From Aneurinibacillus sp. REN35 (GTDB lineage: Bacteria; Bacillota; Bacilli; Aneurinibacillales; Aneurinibacillaceae), in contig NZ_JBFTXJ020000006.1 in NCBI RefSeq assembly GCF_041379945.2, forward strand, positions 1 to 64,000: 64,000 bases of DNA, in the 5' to 3' direction. The notes beneath the pieces were generated by a model. The model saw nothing but the letters and a program-made list of their open reading frames with translations. It was not told where the DNA came from and did not search any database. The translations under genes and the position numbers were made by a program. Below, piece after piece: positions 57,996 through 64,000 of the stretch (its first letter is position 1; each line of letters starts with the position of its first letter).

Positions 57996-58745
57996 TTATG
58001 CAAGCGTAGTAACTCGCACGAATGGCCAGATTACTACCTTTTTCTTTTTAGCATAATGCAGGATGGGCTGATCCTTCGCTAAAGGAAAGCGTAGGGGTGC
58101 AAGCATGGAACTATGGACAATATCTGCACCAGCATGCTGTAGCTCCCAAGGCGTATGATGGATATCTCCTCTGTATATATAGCGGTCGTCGTACGTATAG
58201 AGACAATACCGCTCGGTTAGCCACTGTTCCATAGAACCGGGAGAAGCGTAGAATACATCTGATGTTGGTGTATAGTGTGCTCGAAAAGAAGCTGGATAAG
58301 AAGGTCGATGTATGCGATGGCTATGGTAGATGATCTCCTTTGCGGTTAGCCTTACATCAATACGCGCTCGATAATAAGGAAGAGACAATAGCTTTCTTGC
58401 AGCAATGACAGCGAGCAGGTGGGCAGCATCCAAGCTAAAGAAAAAAACACCGGGTTTGCCATCGTAGGTGACATAGGTTCGTACATTAATCTCTGGAAAA
58501 CTGCTGGTGCCGGGAATAGGAGGAAGGCCGCGCAAGCGAATATGACTCATATCGAAGGGAACGATACCGACCCAGGCGAATCCGTCAAGTGTGTCCACAT
58601 GCAAGGGAGAAGGAATGAACTCTTTAATATATGACACAGAGACCGGCCAATGGGCAAATAAAAGATGATTCCATGTTTGCGTCATAACCCACGGTTTGGT
58701 GGGCAGCGAAAATGGGCGATGCTGGGTTACATGCAGGATGTCCAA
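57996..58745 (-). CDS. YqjF-like protein (DUF2071)
   Basis: A 249-residue protein of the DUF2071/YqjF family. Markers are WNHLLFAHWPVSVSYIKEFIPSPLHVDTLDGFAWVGIVPFDMSHIRLRGLPPIPGTSSFPEINVRTYVTYDGKPGVFFFSLDA. The function of this acetoacetate-decarboxylase-like fold is unknown. The start is TTG at 58745, 7 bases from AAGGAGG; an upstream open frame includes that site and is not used. It lies downstream of the TlpA fusion gene on the same strand. Confidence 0.8.
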   Translation of the reverse strand: MDILHVTQHRPFSLPTKPWVMTQTWNHLLFAHWPVSVSYIKEFIPSPLHVDTLDGFAWVGIVPFDMSHIRLRGLPPIPGTSSFPEINVRTYVTYDGKPGVFFFSLDAAHLLAVIAARKLLSLPYYRARIDVRLTAKEIIYHSHRIHRPSYPASFRAHYTPTSDVFYASPGSMEQWLTERYCLYTYDDRYIYRGDIHHTPWELQHAGADIVHSSMLAPLRFPLAKDQPILHYAKKKKVVIWPFVRVTTLA

Positions 58746-58845
58746 GTTGGTTCCTCCTTCGAATTCCATCGGCAACTATGCCGACAATTCATGTTTAATT
58801 ATCGAAACATTCGGGTAGTAAATAACTAGACAACCCATCCCCACG

Positions 58846-58880
58846 CGGCCGTCCCTCACCCAGGGCGGCCGTATTTTTTT
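58846..58880 (+). terminator. Terminator hairpin oriented + between two minus-strand genes
   Basis: CGGCCG-T-CCC (58846-58855) pairs with GGG-CGGCCG (58863-58871), with one bulged T, followed by ATTTTTTT on the + strand only. The minus strand has no T-run after it. Confidence 0.65.
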
Positions 58881-58887
58881 ATGATGA

Positions 58888-59934
58888 TTATTCTGCAAAC
58901 CGTTTCATCTGATCGTAATTCATTGGACCTACACGCTTTTCTACAATTCTTCCCTGTTCATTAAGCAGATAGCTTGTCGGAAACGTATGAGCTTCAAATA
59001 GAGAAGAAACCTCCCCCTTCACATCGAGCGGAATAGAAAAAGTAAGACCGTAGTCTTGCACAAAATTTTGCACACTGTCAGTACTCGTCTCAGTTTTTGT
59101 TACGTTGACTGCCACGACCTCAATACCTTGGTTTTGATATGTCTGATAAAATTTCTGCATATCCGGCATTTCAGCACGGCATGGTGGACACCAGGTTGCC
59201 CAGAAATTAAGCAGTACCTTCTTACCGCGTAGCTGTGTTAGCTCTAGCGTCTGTCCATCCAGTGTGGTAAGGGTGAAGTTCGGAGCGATGTCTCCTTTTT
59301 TAAGACCTACCGTAGTACCTGCTTGTGTATCCTGTATCGAAGCTGATTGCCCAACCCGCTCATAGATTCCGAAGCTTATAAGCGAAAGCAGCACCGCTGC
59401 AACAGCAATGGTTTTCATACGCTCCATGCGCTCCTTAGGTGAGCGGGCTTGTTTGAATCTGTGATCCCCCCAGACAAAAAGACCAAGAAAAAATACGCTA
59501 TAAGCAAGATGGATGATACGTTGCTCTCCTGTATATAGAGCCAGCAGCATTTGATAAGCGGCAACTGCTGTTGTAATACCAGCAAAAAGGCTATATGCAT
59601 AAAGAATAGGCGCAATTCCTGACTTTCGTATATGACGGAAAAAATAGAACAGCACGGCAAGTACTGCTATCCATACCCCTTTTTGTCCTCCATTAAAATA
59701 TAGTAAGCCAAGGGGGTTGGAGAGAAGGATTGTGGGATCGAAAAGAACATGGCTGAATTTCCAAGTAAGAATTGCGATCATGAGCGCATTTATGAATGCA
59801 TCCATTATGATTTTTCGTGCTTCCCCTGTGTTTTTAAGACGGAAGTGTAGCAATAAAAAGCCGGTGCCTCCGGATAAAAAAAGAAGCAACCATGACCATT
59901 GCAACAAAAAAGGCCCAATCTGTAATGTATCCAA
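58888..59934 (-). CDS. Membrane-embedded TlpA/ResA-type thiol-disulfide oxidoreductase fusion
   Basis: A 348-residue protein. The first ~190 residues hold about six membrane helices, with loop [11 protein letters not shown]; the layout and opening [14 protein letters not shown] recall the prolipoprotein transferase (Lgt) fold. The C-terminal domain (about 212-348) is a TlpA-type thioredoxin: [32 protein letters not shown] (C249-P-P-C252), and [16 protein letters not shown] with the cis-Pro. The domain should face outside and reduce or exchange disulfides, for example in cytochrome c maturation. TTG start at 59934 after AAAGGAGG. Confidence 0.85.
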   Translation of the reverse strand: MDTLQIGPFLLQWSWLLLFLSGGTGFLLLHFRLKNTGEARKIIMDAFINALMIAILTWKFSHVLFDPTILLSNPLGLLYFNGGQKGVWIAVLAVLFYFFRHIRKSGIAPILYAYSLFAGITTAVAAYQMLLALYTGEQRIIHLAYSVFFLGLFVWGDHRFKQARSPKERMERMKTIAVAAVLLSLISFGIYERVGQSASIQDTQAGTTVGLKKGDIAPNFTLTTLDGQTLELTQLRGKKVLLNFWATWCPPCRAEMPDMQKFYQTYQNQGIEVVAVNVTKTETSTDSVQNFVQDYGLTFSIPLDVKGEVSSLFEAHTFPTSYLLNEQGRIVEKRVGPMNYDQMKRFAE

Positions 59935-60085
59935 GCTGATCCTCCTTTTCCTTAGTGAAATCCTGCTCGCCCTCTTTTCATGTCGGGGCTATGGCTCAGT
60001 AGCCATGATGGTTTTGTATAGTAATTCGCTTTGTTATACCCTTGTCGGTATTATCAGTATATCATTCCTTTCATCATGAGCAAAT

Positions 60086-60114
60086 TTGACTTTCTATGTA
60101 AAGTTTTATATACT
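60086..60114 (+). promoter_or_regulatory. Strong vegetative promoter in the gene-free stretch
   Basis: TTGACT (60086-60091) and TATACT (60109-60114) with a 17-bp spacer. Transcription would start near 60121. No recognised gene follows before 60530. Confidence 0.65.
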
Positions 60115-60120
60115 ATGGGA

Positions 60121-60480
60121 ACAGTTTGAGAAACATAAACCTCCATATTGTGTGAAACCTTTTCCCTCCAAACGTGAAATTCTAATCTTTATCATGTCTC
60201 ATCTCACGATTTCCACGTATAAGCTCATAGGAAAATGACGATAATGATTACTGGCTGTTATTTTATGAACGCAATTCACACTGGCACGGTCATCGGAGCC
60301 GTAAGGATGGAAGAGAGGTAGGGCTTTCGTTGTTTTGGGGTTTCAAAAATTTTAGCATGTATGTTTTGGTTTGATTGCTAACTTAACACTAATATCACTA
60401 TTGAAGTTCATAATTCACATATCACTAAGAATTATTGCTTCCGTTACCAATATTCTTCGTGATATGTGAATTTTTTATTT
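60121..60480 (+). ncRNA. Candidate noncoding transcript or long cold-shock leader
   Basis: This stretch runs from the promoter at 60086 to a strong terminator-like hairpin ending at 60480. It contains no recognised gene. A possible 28-codon frame (60235-60321) has no good ribosome site. Around 60281-60340 the sequence forms local stems (ACGG/CCGT) and is G-rich. It may be an independent small RNA, or the 5' leader of the cold-shock gene with an attenuator. I could not match it to a known riboswitch. Together with flanking sequence it covers the 595-base interval 59935-60529. Confidence 0.4.
60412..60480 (+). terminator. Very strong terminator hairpin upstream of the cold-shock gene
   Basis: AATTCACATATCAC (60412-60425) pairs perfectly with GTGATATGTGAATT (60459-60472). 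The stem continues with AAGAAT/ATTCTT and ATTG/CAAT, about 24 bp in total. A T-rich tract (60471-60480) follows. Confidence 0.85.
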
Positions 60481-60507
60481 GCTCAGTAAATAGAAGTGAC
60501 ATATTAA
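60479..60507 (+). promoter_or_regulatory. Possible proximal promoter of the cold-shock gene
   Basis: TTGCTC (60479-60484) and TATTAA (60502-60507), 17-bp spacer, directly after the upstream terminator. It would give a very short leader. Confidence 0.4.
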
Positions 60508-60529
60508 AATGATTCTGGAGGTTTTTTAT

Positions 60530-60733
60530 ATGCAAACAACAGGAACTGTTAAGTGGTTTAATGCGGAAAAGGGATTCGGATTCATCGAAGTTGCAGAAGG
60601 CAACGATGTTTTCGTTCATTTCAGCGCAATTACAGGTGATGGTTTTAAATCTTTGGATGAAGGTCAACGCGTTCAATTCACAATCGTGCAAGGAAATCGC
60701 GGCCCTCAAGCTGAAAACGTTGTAAAACTGTAA
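60530..60733 (+). CDS. Cold-shock protein (CspA/CspB family)
   Basis: A 67-residue single cold-shock domain. [18 protein letters not shown] contains RNP1 (KGFGFI); DVFVHFSAI is RNP2; GPQAENV closes the fold. It binds single-stranded RNA/DNA as a chaperone. ATG at 60530 after TGGAGG gives the standard length; the frame opens upstream at 60509 without support. It is unclear whether it uses its own promoter or the distal one at 60086. Confidence 0.95.
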   Translation: MQTTGTVKWFNAEKGFGFIEVAEGNDVFVHFSAITGDGFKSLDEGQRVQFTIVQGNRGPQAENVVKL

Positions 60734-60755
60734 TTCAATACTGAATTATACACAG

Positions 60756-60785
60756 AACCTGACCGTTTATATGGTCAGGTTTTTT
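60756..60785 (+). terminator. Terminator after the cold-shock gene
   Basis: AACCTGACC (60756-60764) pairs with GGTCAGGTT (60773-60781), followed by T residues. Confidence 0.9.
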
Positions 60786-60790
60786 GTTAT

Positions 60791-60932
60791 TTATCCACAT
60801 ATGCTGCTTTCCTCTGTATTCTTTCGTATAAAGGATAGGATTTCTGTGAATAGTGTGAGTAAGTCTGTGGATAAACGAATGTCTGTTCTGGTTTTTCTGA
60901 GGAGAAGAGGTGGAATAAGAGTAGTATCCACA
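60791..60932. promoter_or_regulatory. Cluster of DnaA-box-like sites
   Basis: Two perfect DnaA boxes, TTATCCACA at 60791-60799 and its complement TGTGGATAA at 60866-60874, occur with two one-mismatch sites, TGTGAATAG at 60845-60853 and GTATCCACA at 60924-60932. All lie within 142 bases of otherwise gene-free sequence. Confidence 0.5.
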
Positions 60933-60999
60933 TCGATTCAAGTAAAAAAAAGTATCATGCAGGATATAGAATGATCTAGTTTATCGGGGGGACGTACGT

Positions 61000-61695
61000 A
61001 TGGAACAGCAACAATTCATTGCATCGCTTCGGACTGCTGCGATAGAGGCACAGAAGTATTCCGGTATTCCCGCTTCCCTAATCATAGCTCAGGCAATTTT
61101 GGAGTCTGGCTGGGGGCGATCTAAGCTGACAAGAGAGGCCAAAAATCTATTTGGTATTAAAGGAACGGGTCCGGCAGGTACATATCATATTGAATCAGCC
61201 GAGTATCAGCACGGGCAGCGATATATGAAGACATCCGGGTTTCGAAAGTATAATCATTTTAGTGAATCGATTCGGGATCATACCGAGCTTCTCCTAAAGC
61301 CCAGATACGCTAAAGTGGTTGGTAGGAATTGGCGTGAAGCGTGTGTGGAAGTCTGGAGGGCAGGATATGCGACAGATCCGAAATATCCAGAAAAGCTGAT
61401 GAAGATCATTGAGCAATATAAGCTGTATGAGTATGATAAAGGAGTATCGTTGTTCGAAGAAATAACAGATACGCTTACACAAAGTGTGCTGTCAAAGATC
61501 GGTTTTTCATCGGGGAAGGCGAAGAAAGAAGAGAATAGGAAAGGGAGAGGTTTAGGGCAGGAGGATGCGCGCAAGATCATTCGCTATCTACAGGATGCGT
61601 GGCATGCAGCCACAACACCGGAAGAAAAGAGAGAGATCGGTCGTCTGGCGGATCAGGTACGAGTATCAGCAGGGATGAAAAAGATGAATAGTTAA
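61000..61695 (+). CDS. Glucosaminidase-domain (GH73-type) protein without signal peptide
   Basis: A 231-residue protein. Residues 1-150 form a GH73/FlgJ-type glucosaminidase: SGIPASLIIAQAILESGWGRSKLTREAKNLFGIKG (Glu in LESGWG), YMKTSGFRKYNHFSESIRDHTELL, and VWRAGYATDPKYPEKLMKIIEQY. A basic linker follows (about 170-190), then a C-terminal helical segment. No signal peptide is visible, unusual for a wall hydrolase; prophage-like or flagellar-type export is possible. GGGGGGAC precedes the ATG. Convergent with another glucosaminidase gene. Confidence 0.85.
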   Translation: MEQQQFIASLRTAAIEAQKYSGIPASLIIAQAILESGWGRSKLTREAKNLFGIKGTGPAGTYHIESAEYQHGQRYMKTSGFRKYNHFSESIRDHTELLLKPRYAKVVGRNWREACVEVWRAGYATDPKYPEKLMKIIEQYKLYEYDKGVSLFEEITDTLTQSVLSKIGFSSGKAKKEENRKGRGLGQEDARKIIRYLQDAWHAATTPEEKREIGRLADQVRVSAGMKKMNS

Positions 61696-61711
61696 TAAAA
61701 AATGAATATAT

Positions 61712-61747
61712 AAAAAGCCGACATTACAATTGATGTCGGCTTTTTAT
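61712..61747. terminator. Bidirectional terminator between two glucosaminidase genes
   Basis: AAAAAGCCGACAT (61712-61724) pairs with ATGTCGGCTTTTT (61733-61745), 13 bp, between convergent genes. Confidence 0.9.
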
Positions 61748-61756
61748 ATGAGCTTA

Positions 61757-62407
61757 TTATTCCACAACTCGGGTATTCAAAATTCTGGAATGAATATTGA
61801 GAATCTCTTCTCCATACCCTTTTCCGGGAACGGCCCATCTCCCGTTCAAATTCTGCCAATTTGGCGCAATGCCCCTTGCCACATATTTAAATCGCGGATC
61901 GACCAGCTTCTCATTCGCTGGCAGCTTGTCCTTGCTGGCATACGCATATAAATGCTGAATATGTGCGCGTACGCCCTCTTCGGGTGTTTTGAAATAGTTT
62001 CCTCTGTTCGTTTTACTATTTCCTACGGCACCGATTCCCGCATAGTTATACTGGTTGGCCTTTACGATTCCGCCAAAACGATGGTAACCGGTTTCTTTAA
62101 GCATCTGGCAAAAAGCGATATCTCCTCGTATTCCGTATGTATTCCCAATCTTTATGTACAATGCAGGCAGTTCTGCGGGAAAGAATGGATTTACAGAGCG
62201 GGCATAGGCAAGCATTTGTTCTTCTGTTGCTATGGATGCGCCGAGAATCGGCTGCTTTCCTTTCAACTGTGGAACGGATGGAGAGAGAGAAGTGTGAGTG
62301 GGTGTGATGGTTTGAGCGGCTACGCTATATTGATTAGAAGTGGTCAGAACTCCTCCTGTGTACACAAGGCCGAAAACGACAGCTGTGAATGTGATTTTTT
62401 TAAACAT
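61757..62407 (-). CDS. Secreted glucosaminidase-domain protein
   Basis: A 216-residue protein with a signal peptide (MFKKITFTAVVFGLVYTGGVL, cleavage near VAAQT). The mature part is a glucosaminidase-type domain: IRGDIAFCQMLKETGYHRFGG (Glu in KETGYHRFGG), NQYNYAGIGAVG, FKTPEEGVRAHIQHLYAYAS and VARGIAPNWQNLNGRWAVPGKGYGEEIL. It probably cleaves peptidoglycan glycan. ATG at 62407 begins the signal peptide, but no good ribosome site stands directly upstream; AAGGAG is 41 bases away, before a short upstream frame. TTG at 62422 is an alternative start. Confidence 0.82.
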   Translation of the reverse strand: MFKKITFTAVVFGLVYTGGVLTTSNQYSVAAQTITPTHTSLSPSVPQLKGKQPILGASIATEEQMLAYARSVNPFFPAELPALYIKIGNTYGIRGDIAFCQMLKETGYHRFGGIVKANQYNYAGIGAVGNSKTNRGNYFKTPEEGVRAHIQHLYAYASKDKLPANEKLVDPRFKYVARGIAPNWQNLNGRWAVPGKGYGEEILNIHSRILNTRVVE

Positions 62408-62670
62408 ATTTTTTTCGTACAATACCTAGTAAAGACAAACGGTTGTACTCCTTCCTCCTTTGGCTGCTAAGAGTCTTGTATTCTACCATTTAATTAGACT
62501 CGCTTCTCTATCTTTAGTTTCACTATTATCCTATCTTTTGTTTTATATTTTTTAAAAATAGACAAAGTAGCAGCAGAATTAATCGGTTTTATTGTTGAAA
62601 ATATGAAGCTGCGATAAAGTTTATAGGTCTATAAGCACTTAAAAATATGTGCTGTTATATATTTCTACAT
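62408..62670. other. Intergenic stretch between the glucosaminidase gene and the htpG terminator
   Basis: On the minus strand it holds an extended -10-like TGG-TAGAAT (-10 at 62485-62480), a strong ribosome site AAGGAG (62453-62448) and a possible 12-residue leader frame (62438-62400). The remainder to 62670 is AT-rich and shows no gene that I can support. Confidence 0.5.
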
Positions 62671-62710
62671 AAAGAGAAAGAGGAATGCACTTTCATTCCT
62701 CTTTCTCTTT
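62671..62710 (-). terminator. Terminator after htpG
   Basis: AAAGAGAAAGAGGAATG (62671-62687) pairs with CATTCCTCTTTCTCTTT (62694-62710), a 17-bp stem 32 bases after the htpG stop. The minus-strand T content after it is modest. Confidence 0.65.
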
Positions 62711-62741
62711 GCTATCTTATGAACAAGTAATGGATACAGAA

Positions 62742-64000
62742 CTATACCATGATTTTGCAAATGTCGTTGGTAAATTCGACCGGATCTTGAATTGGCAATC
62801 CTTCAATTAAAAGCGCCTGGTTATACAGTACGTTCGTGTATAGGCTTGCTTTTTCCTTATCTTTTTCAAATGCATTCTTTAATGCTGCAAATACTTCATG
62901 ATGTGCATTAATTTCTAGAATTTTTTCTGCGTTGATATTTTGGCTGCCAGGCATGGCCTTTAATATTTTTTCCATTTCTATGGTGACTTCACCATCAGTG
63001 GATAAGCATACCGGATGGGTCTTTAATCTTTTCGATACGCGGACATCCTTTACCTTGCCTGATAGTATGGTTTTCATGTGCTCGAGAAGGTCCTTATTTT
63101 CACTGGCTTCTGCGTCCGCATTTTCGTTTTCTTCCATTTCAATGCCTAAATCACCGCTGGATACAGATTTGAATTCTTTATCTTTATAAGTCATGATCAT
63201 TTTGATTGCGAATTCATCAATATCTTCCGTGAAATATAAAATTTCATATCCCTTCTCTGTAAGCAGCTCTGTTTGCGGTAATTTTTCAATTCGTTCATAT
63301 GTTTCTCCGGACGCATAATAGATGTACTTTTGCTCTTCCGGCATTCTGGACACATACTCGTCTAGCGTTACCAACTTCTTCTCTTTGGAAGAGTAGAACA
63401 GCAGTAAGTCCTGTAATAACTCTTTATTGCTTCCATATTCGCTATACACACCGTATTTTAATTGTCTGCCGAATGAATTGTAGAATGCTTCATATTTCTC
63501 CCGCTCATCCTTTAACAGGCTTTGTAACTGGCTTTTGATTTTACTCTTAATATTCTTAGCGATTAGTTTTAACTGTCGATCGTGCTGCAGCATCTCCCTG
63601 GATATGTTAAGGGATAAATCTTCGGAATCCACCATACCCTTTACAAAGCTGAAATAGTCAGGAAGCAGATCCGAACATTTGCTCATAATGAGTACGCCGT
63701 TTGAATAGAGCTCTAACCCTTTTTCATATTCCTTTGTGTAGTAATCAAAAGGGATGTTTTCCGGGATGAATAAAATCGCATGATATCGAACCGCGCCATC
63801 CACATGAATATGAATATGCTTTAGCGGCTTGTCAAAGCCGTAGTGTTTTTCTAGGTAAAAGTTCTCGTAATCTTCAGCGGTAAGCTCGTTTTTATTCTTT
63901 CTCCAAATAGGAACCATGCTGTTGATGATTTGTTCTTCCTTATATTCTTCGAACTCTTCCTCGCTGCCTTCCTTCAGGCGCTGTCCTGTAACATCCATTT
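62742..64000 (-). CDS. htpG: HSP90-family chaperone HtpG (N-terminus beyond window edge)
   Basis: About 419 codons of the middle and C-terminal regions are present; the ATPase domain lies off the right edge. Landmarks are [88 protein letters not shown]-type [14 protein letters not shown], and the C-terminal dimerisation region. HtpG is an ATP-dependent chaperone. A Met at 63996-63998 is internal, not the start. Transcribed toward the glucosaminidase gene, but separated by a terminator. Confidence 0.95.
   Translation of the reverse strand, partial: MDVTGQRLKEGSEEEFEEYKEEQIINSMVPIWRKNKNELTAEDYENFYLEKHYGFDKPLKHIHIHVDGAVRYHAILFIPENIPFDYYTKEYEKGLELYSNGVLIMSKCSDLLPDYFSFVKGMVDSEDLSLNISREMLQHDRQLKLIAKNIKSKIKSQLQSLLKDEREKYEAFYNSFGRQLKYGVYSEYGSNKELLQDLLLFYSSKEKKLVTLDEYVSRMPEEQKYIYYASGETYERIEKLPQTELLTEKGYEILYFTEDIDEFAIKMIMTYKDKEFKSVSSGDLGIEMEENENADAEASENKDLLEHMKTILSGKVKDVRVSKRLKTHPVCLSTDGEVTIEMEKILKAMPGSQNINAEKILEINAHHEVFAALKNAFEKDKEKASLYTNVLYNQALLIEGLPIQDPVEFTNDICKIMV

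Noticed and set aside
59717-60079. 120-codon + strand frame
   Set aside because: It is mostly antisense to the first part of the TlpA fusion gene and lacks a ribosome site.
60281-60345. Riboswitch (c-di-GMP, ydaO, SAM, TPP, cobalamin)
   Set aside because: None of the conserved cores that I could recall was present. An Infernal search would be decisive.
60771-60974. 67-codon frame upstream of the glucosaminidase gene
   Set aside because: It starts inside the cold-shock terminator, has no ribosome site, and has no family features; the DnaA-box-like sites explain the region better.

Overview
The window is a core chromosomal segment of an endospore-forming member of the Bacillales. Spore genes (a safA-like coat gene, bofC, spoVB, a SpoIID/LytB-type protein), T-box leaders, an IreB/RuvX/DUF1292 cluster and a 6S RNA beside aspS all point there. 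Gene order largely follows the Bacillus subtilis ruvA-to-pbpI region. Separate secD and secF genes (fused in B. subtilis) and an S-layer-homology protein suggest an Aneurinibacillus/Brevibacillus-type organism. That placement is inference; no rRNA is present to confirm it. Most genes lie on the + strand.

Layout. 1-9.2 kb: a safA-like gene (cut at the left edge), bofC, ruvAB, a DUF2905 protein, lipL, a SpoIID/LytB protein, queA, tgt, yajC and a TIGR04086-type membrane protein. 9.3-15.7 kb: corA, spoVB, comN, secD-secF and a cation diffusion facilitator. 15.8-23.7 kb: recJ-apt-relA-dtd, a methyltransferase and hemZ. 23.8-31.5 kb: an Asp-specifier T-box driving hisS-aspS, 6S RNA, tcdA, rarA, cymR and a cysteine desulfurase gene. 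31.6-37 kb: TPR, PRC-barrel and two tiny genes, a STAS-chemoreceptor pair on the minus strand, and an AI-2E-family exporter. 37-41.5 kb: an Ala T-box, alaS, ireB, ruvX and two tandem DUF1292 genes. 41.6-45.3 kb: a four-gene multidrug cassette (two HlyD-type adaptors, a DHA2-type MFS pump, a MarR regulator) inserted before mltG. 45.4-53.6 kb: mltG, the tRNA mo5U cluster trmR-trhP1-trhP2, udk, a class B PBP, a PAP2 phosphatase and hemQ. 53.7-64 kb: a more accessory stretch with namZ, an SLH protein with a Tyr/Asp-rich linker, a TelA protein, a YqjF-like protein, a membrane-TlpA fusion, a cold-shock gene, two convergent glucosaminidase genes and htpG (cut at the right edge).

Functional links. 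DNA repair (ruvAB, recJ, rarA, ruvX), tRNA charging and modification (queA, tgt, hisS, aspS, alaS, dtd, tcdA, trmR/trhP1/trhP2), protein export (yajC, secD, secF) and stringent response/purine salvage (relA, apt) form the housekeeping core. The least explained parts are: an apparent promoter-to-terminator noncoding unit at 60086-60480; a cluster of DnaA-box-like sites at 60791-60932; the repeat-rich operator in front of the multidrug cassette; and possible short upstream ORFs before two cell-wall hydrolase genes. No CRISPR array, prophage, insertion sequence, tRNA or rRNA gene was recognised.
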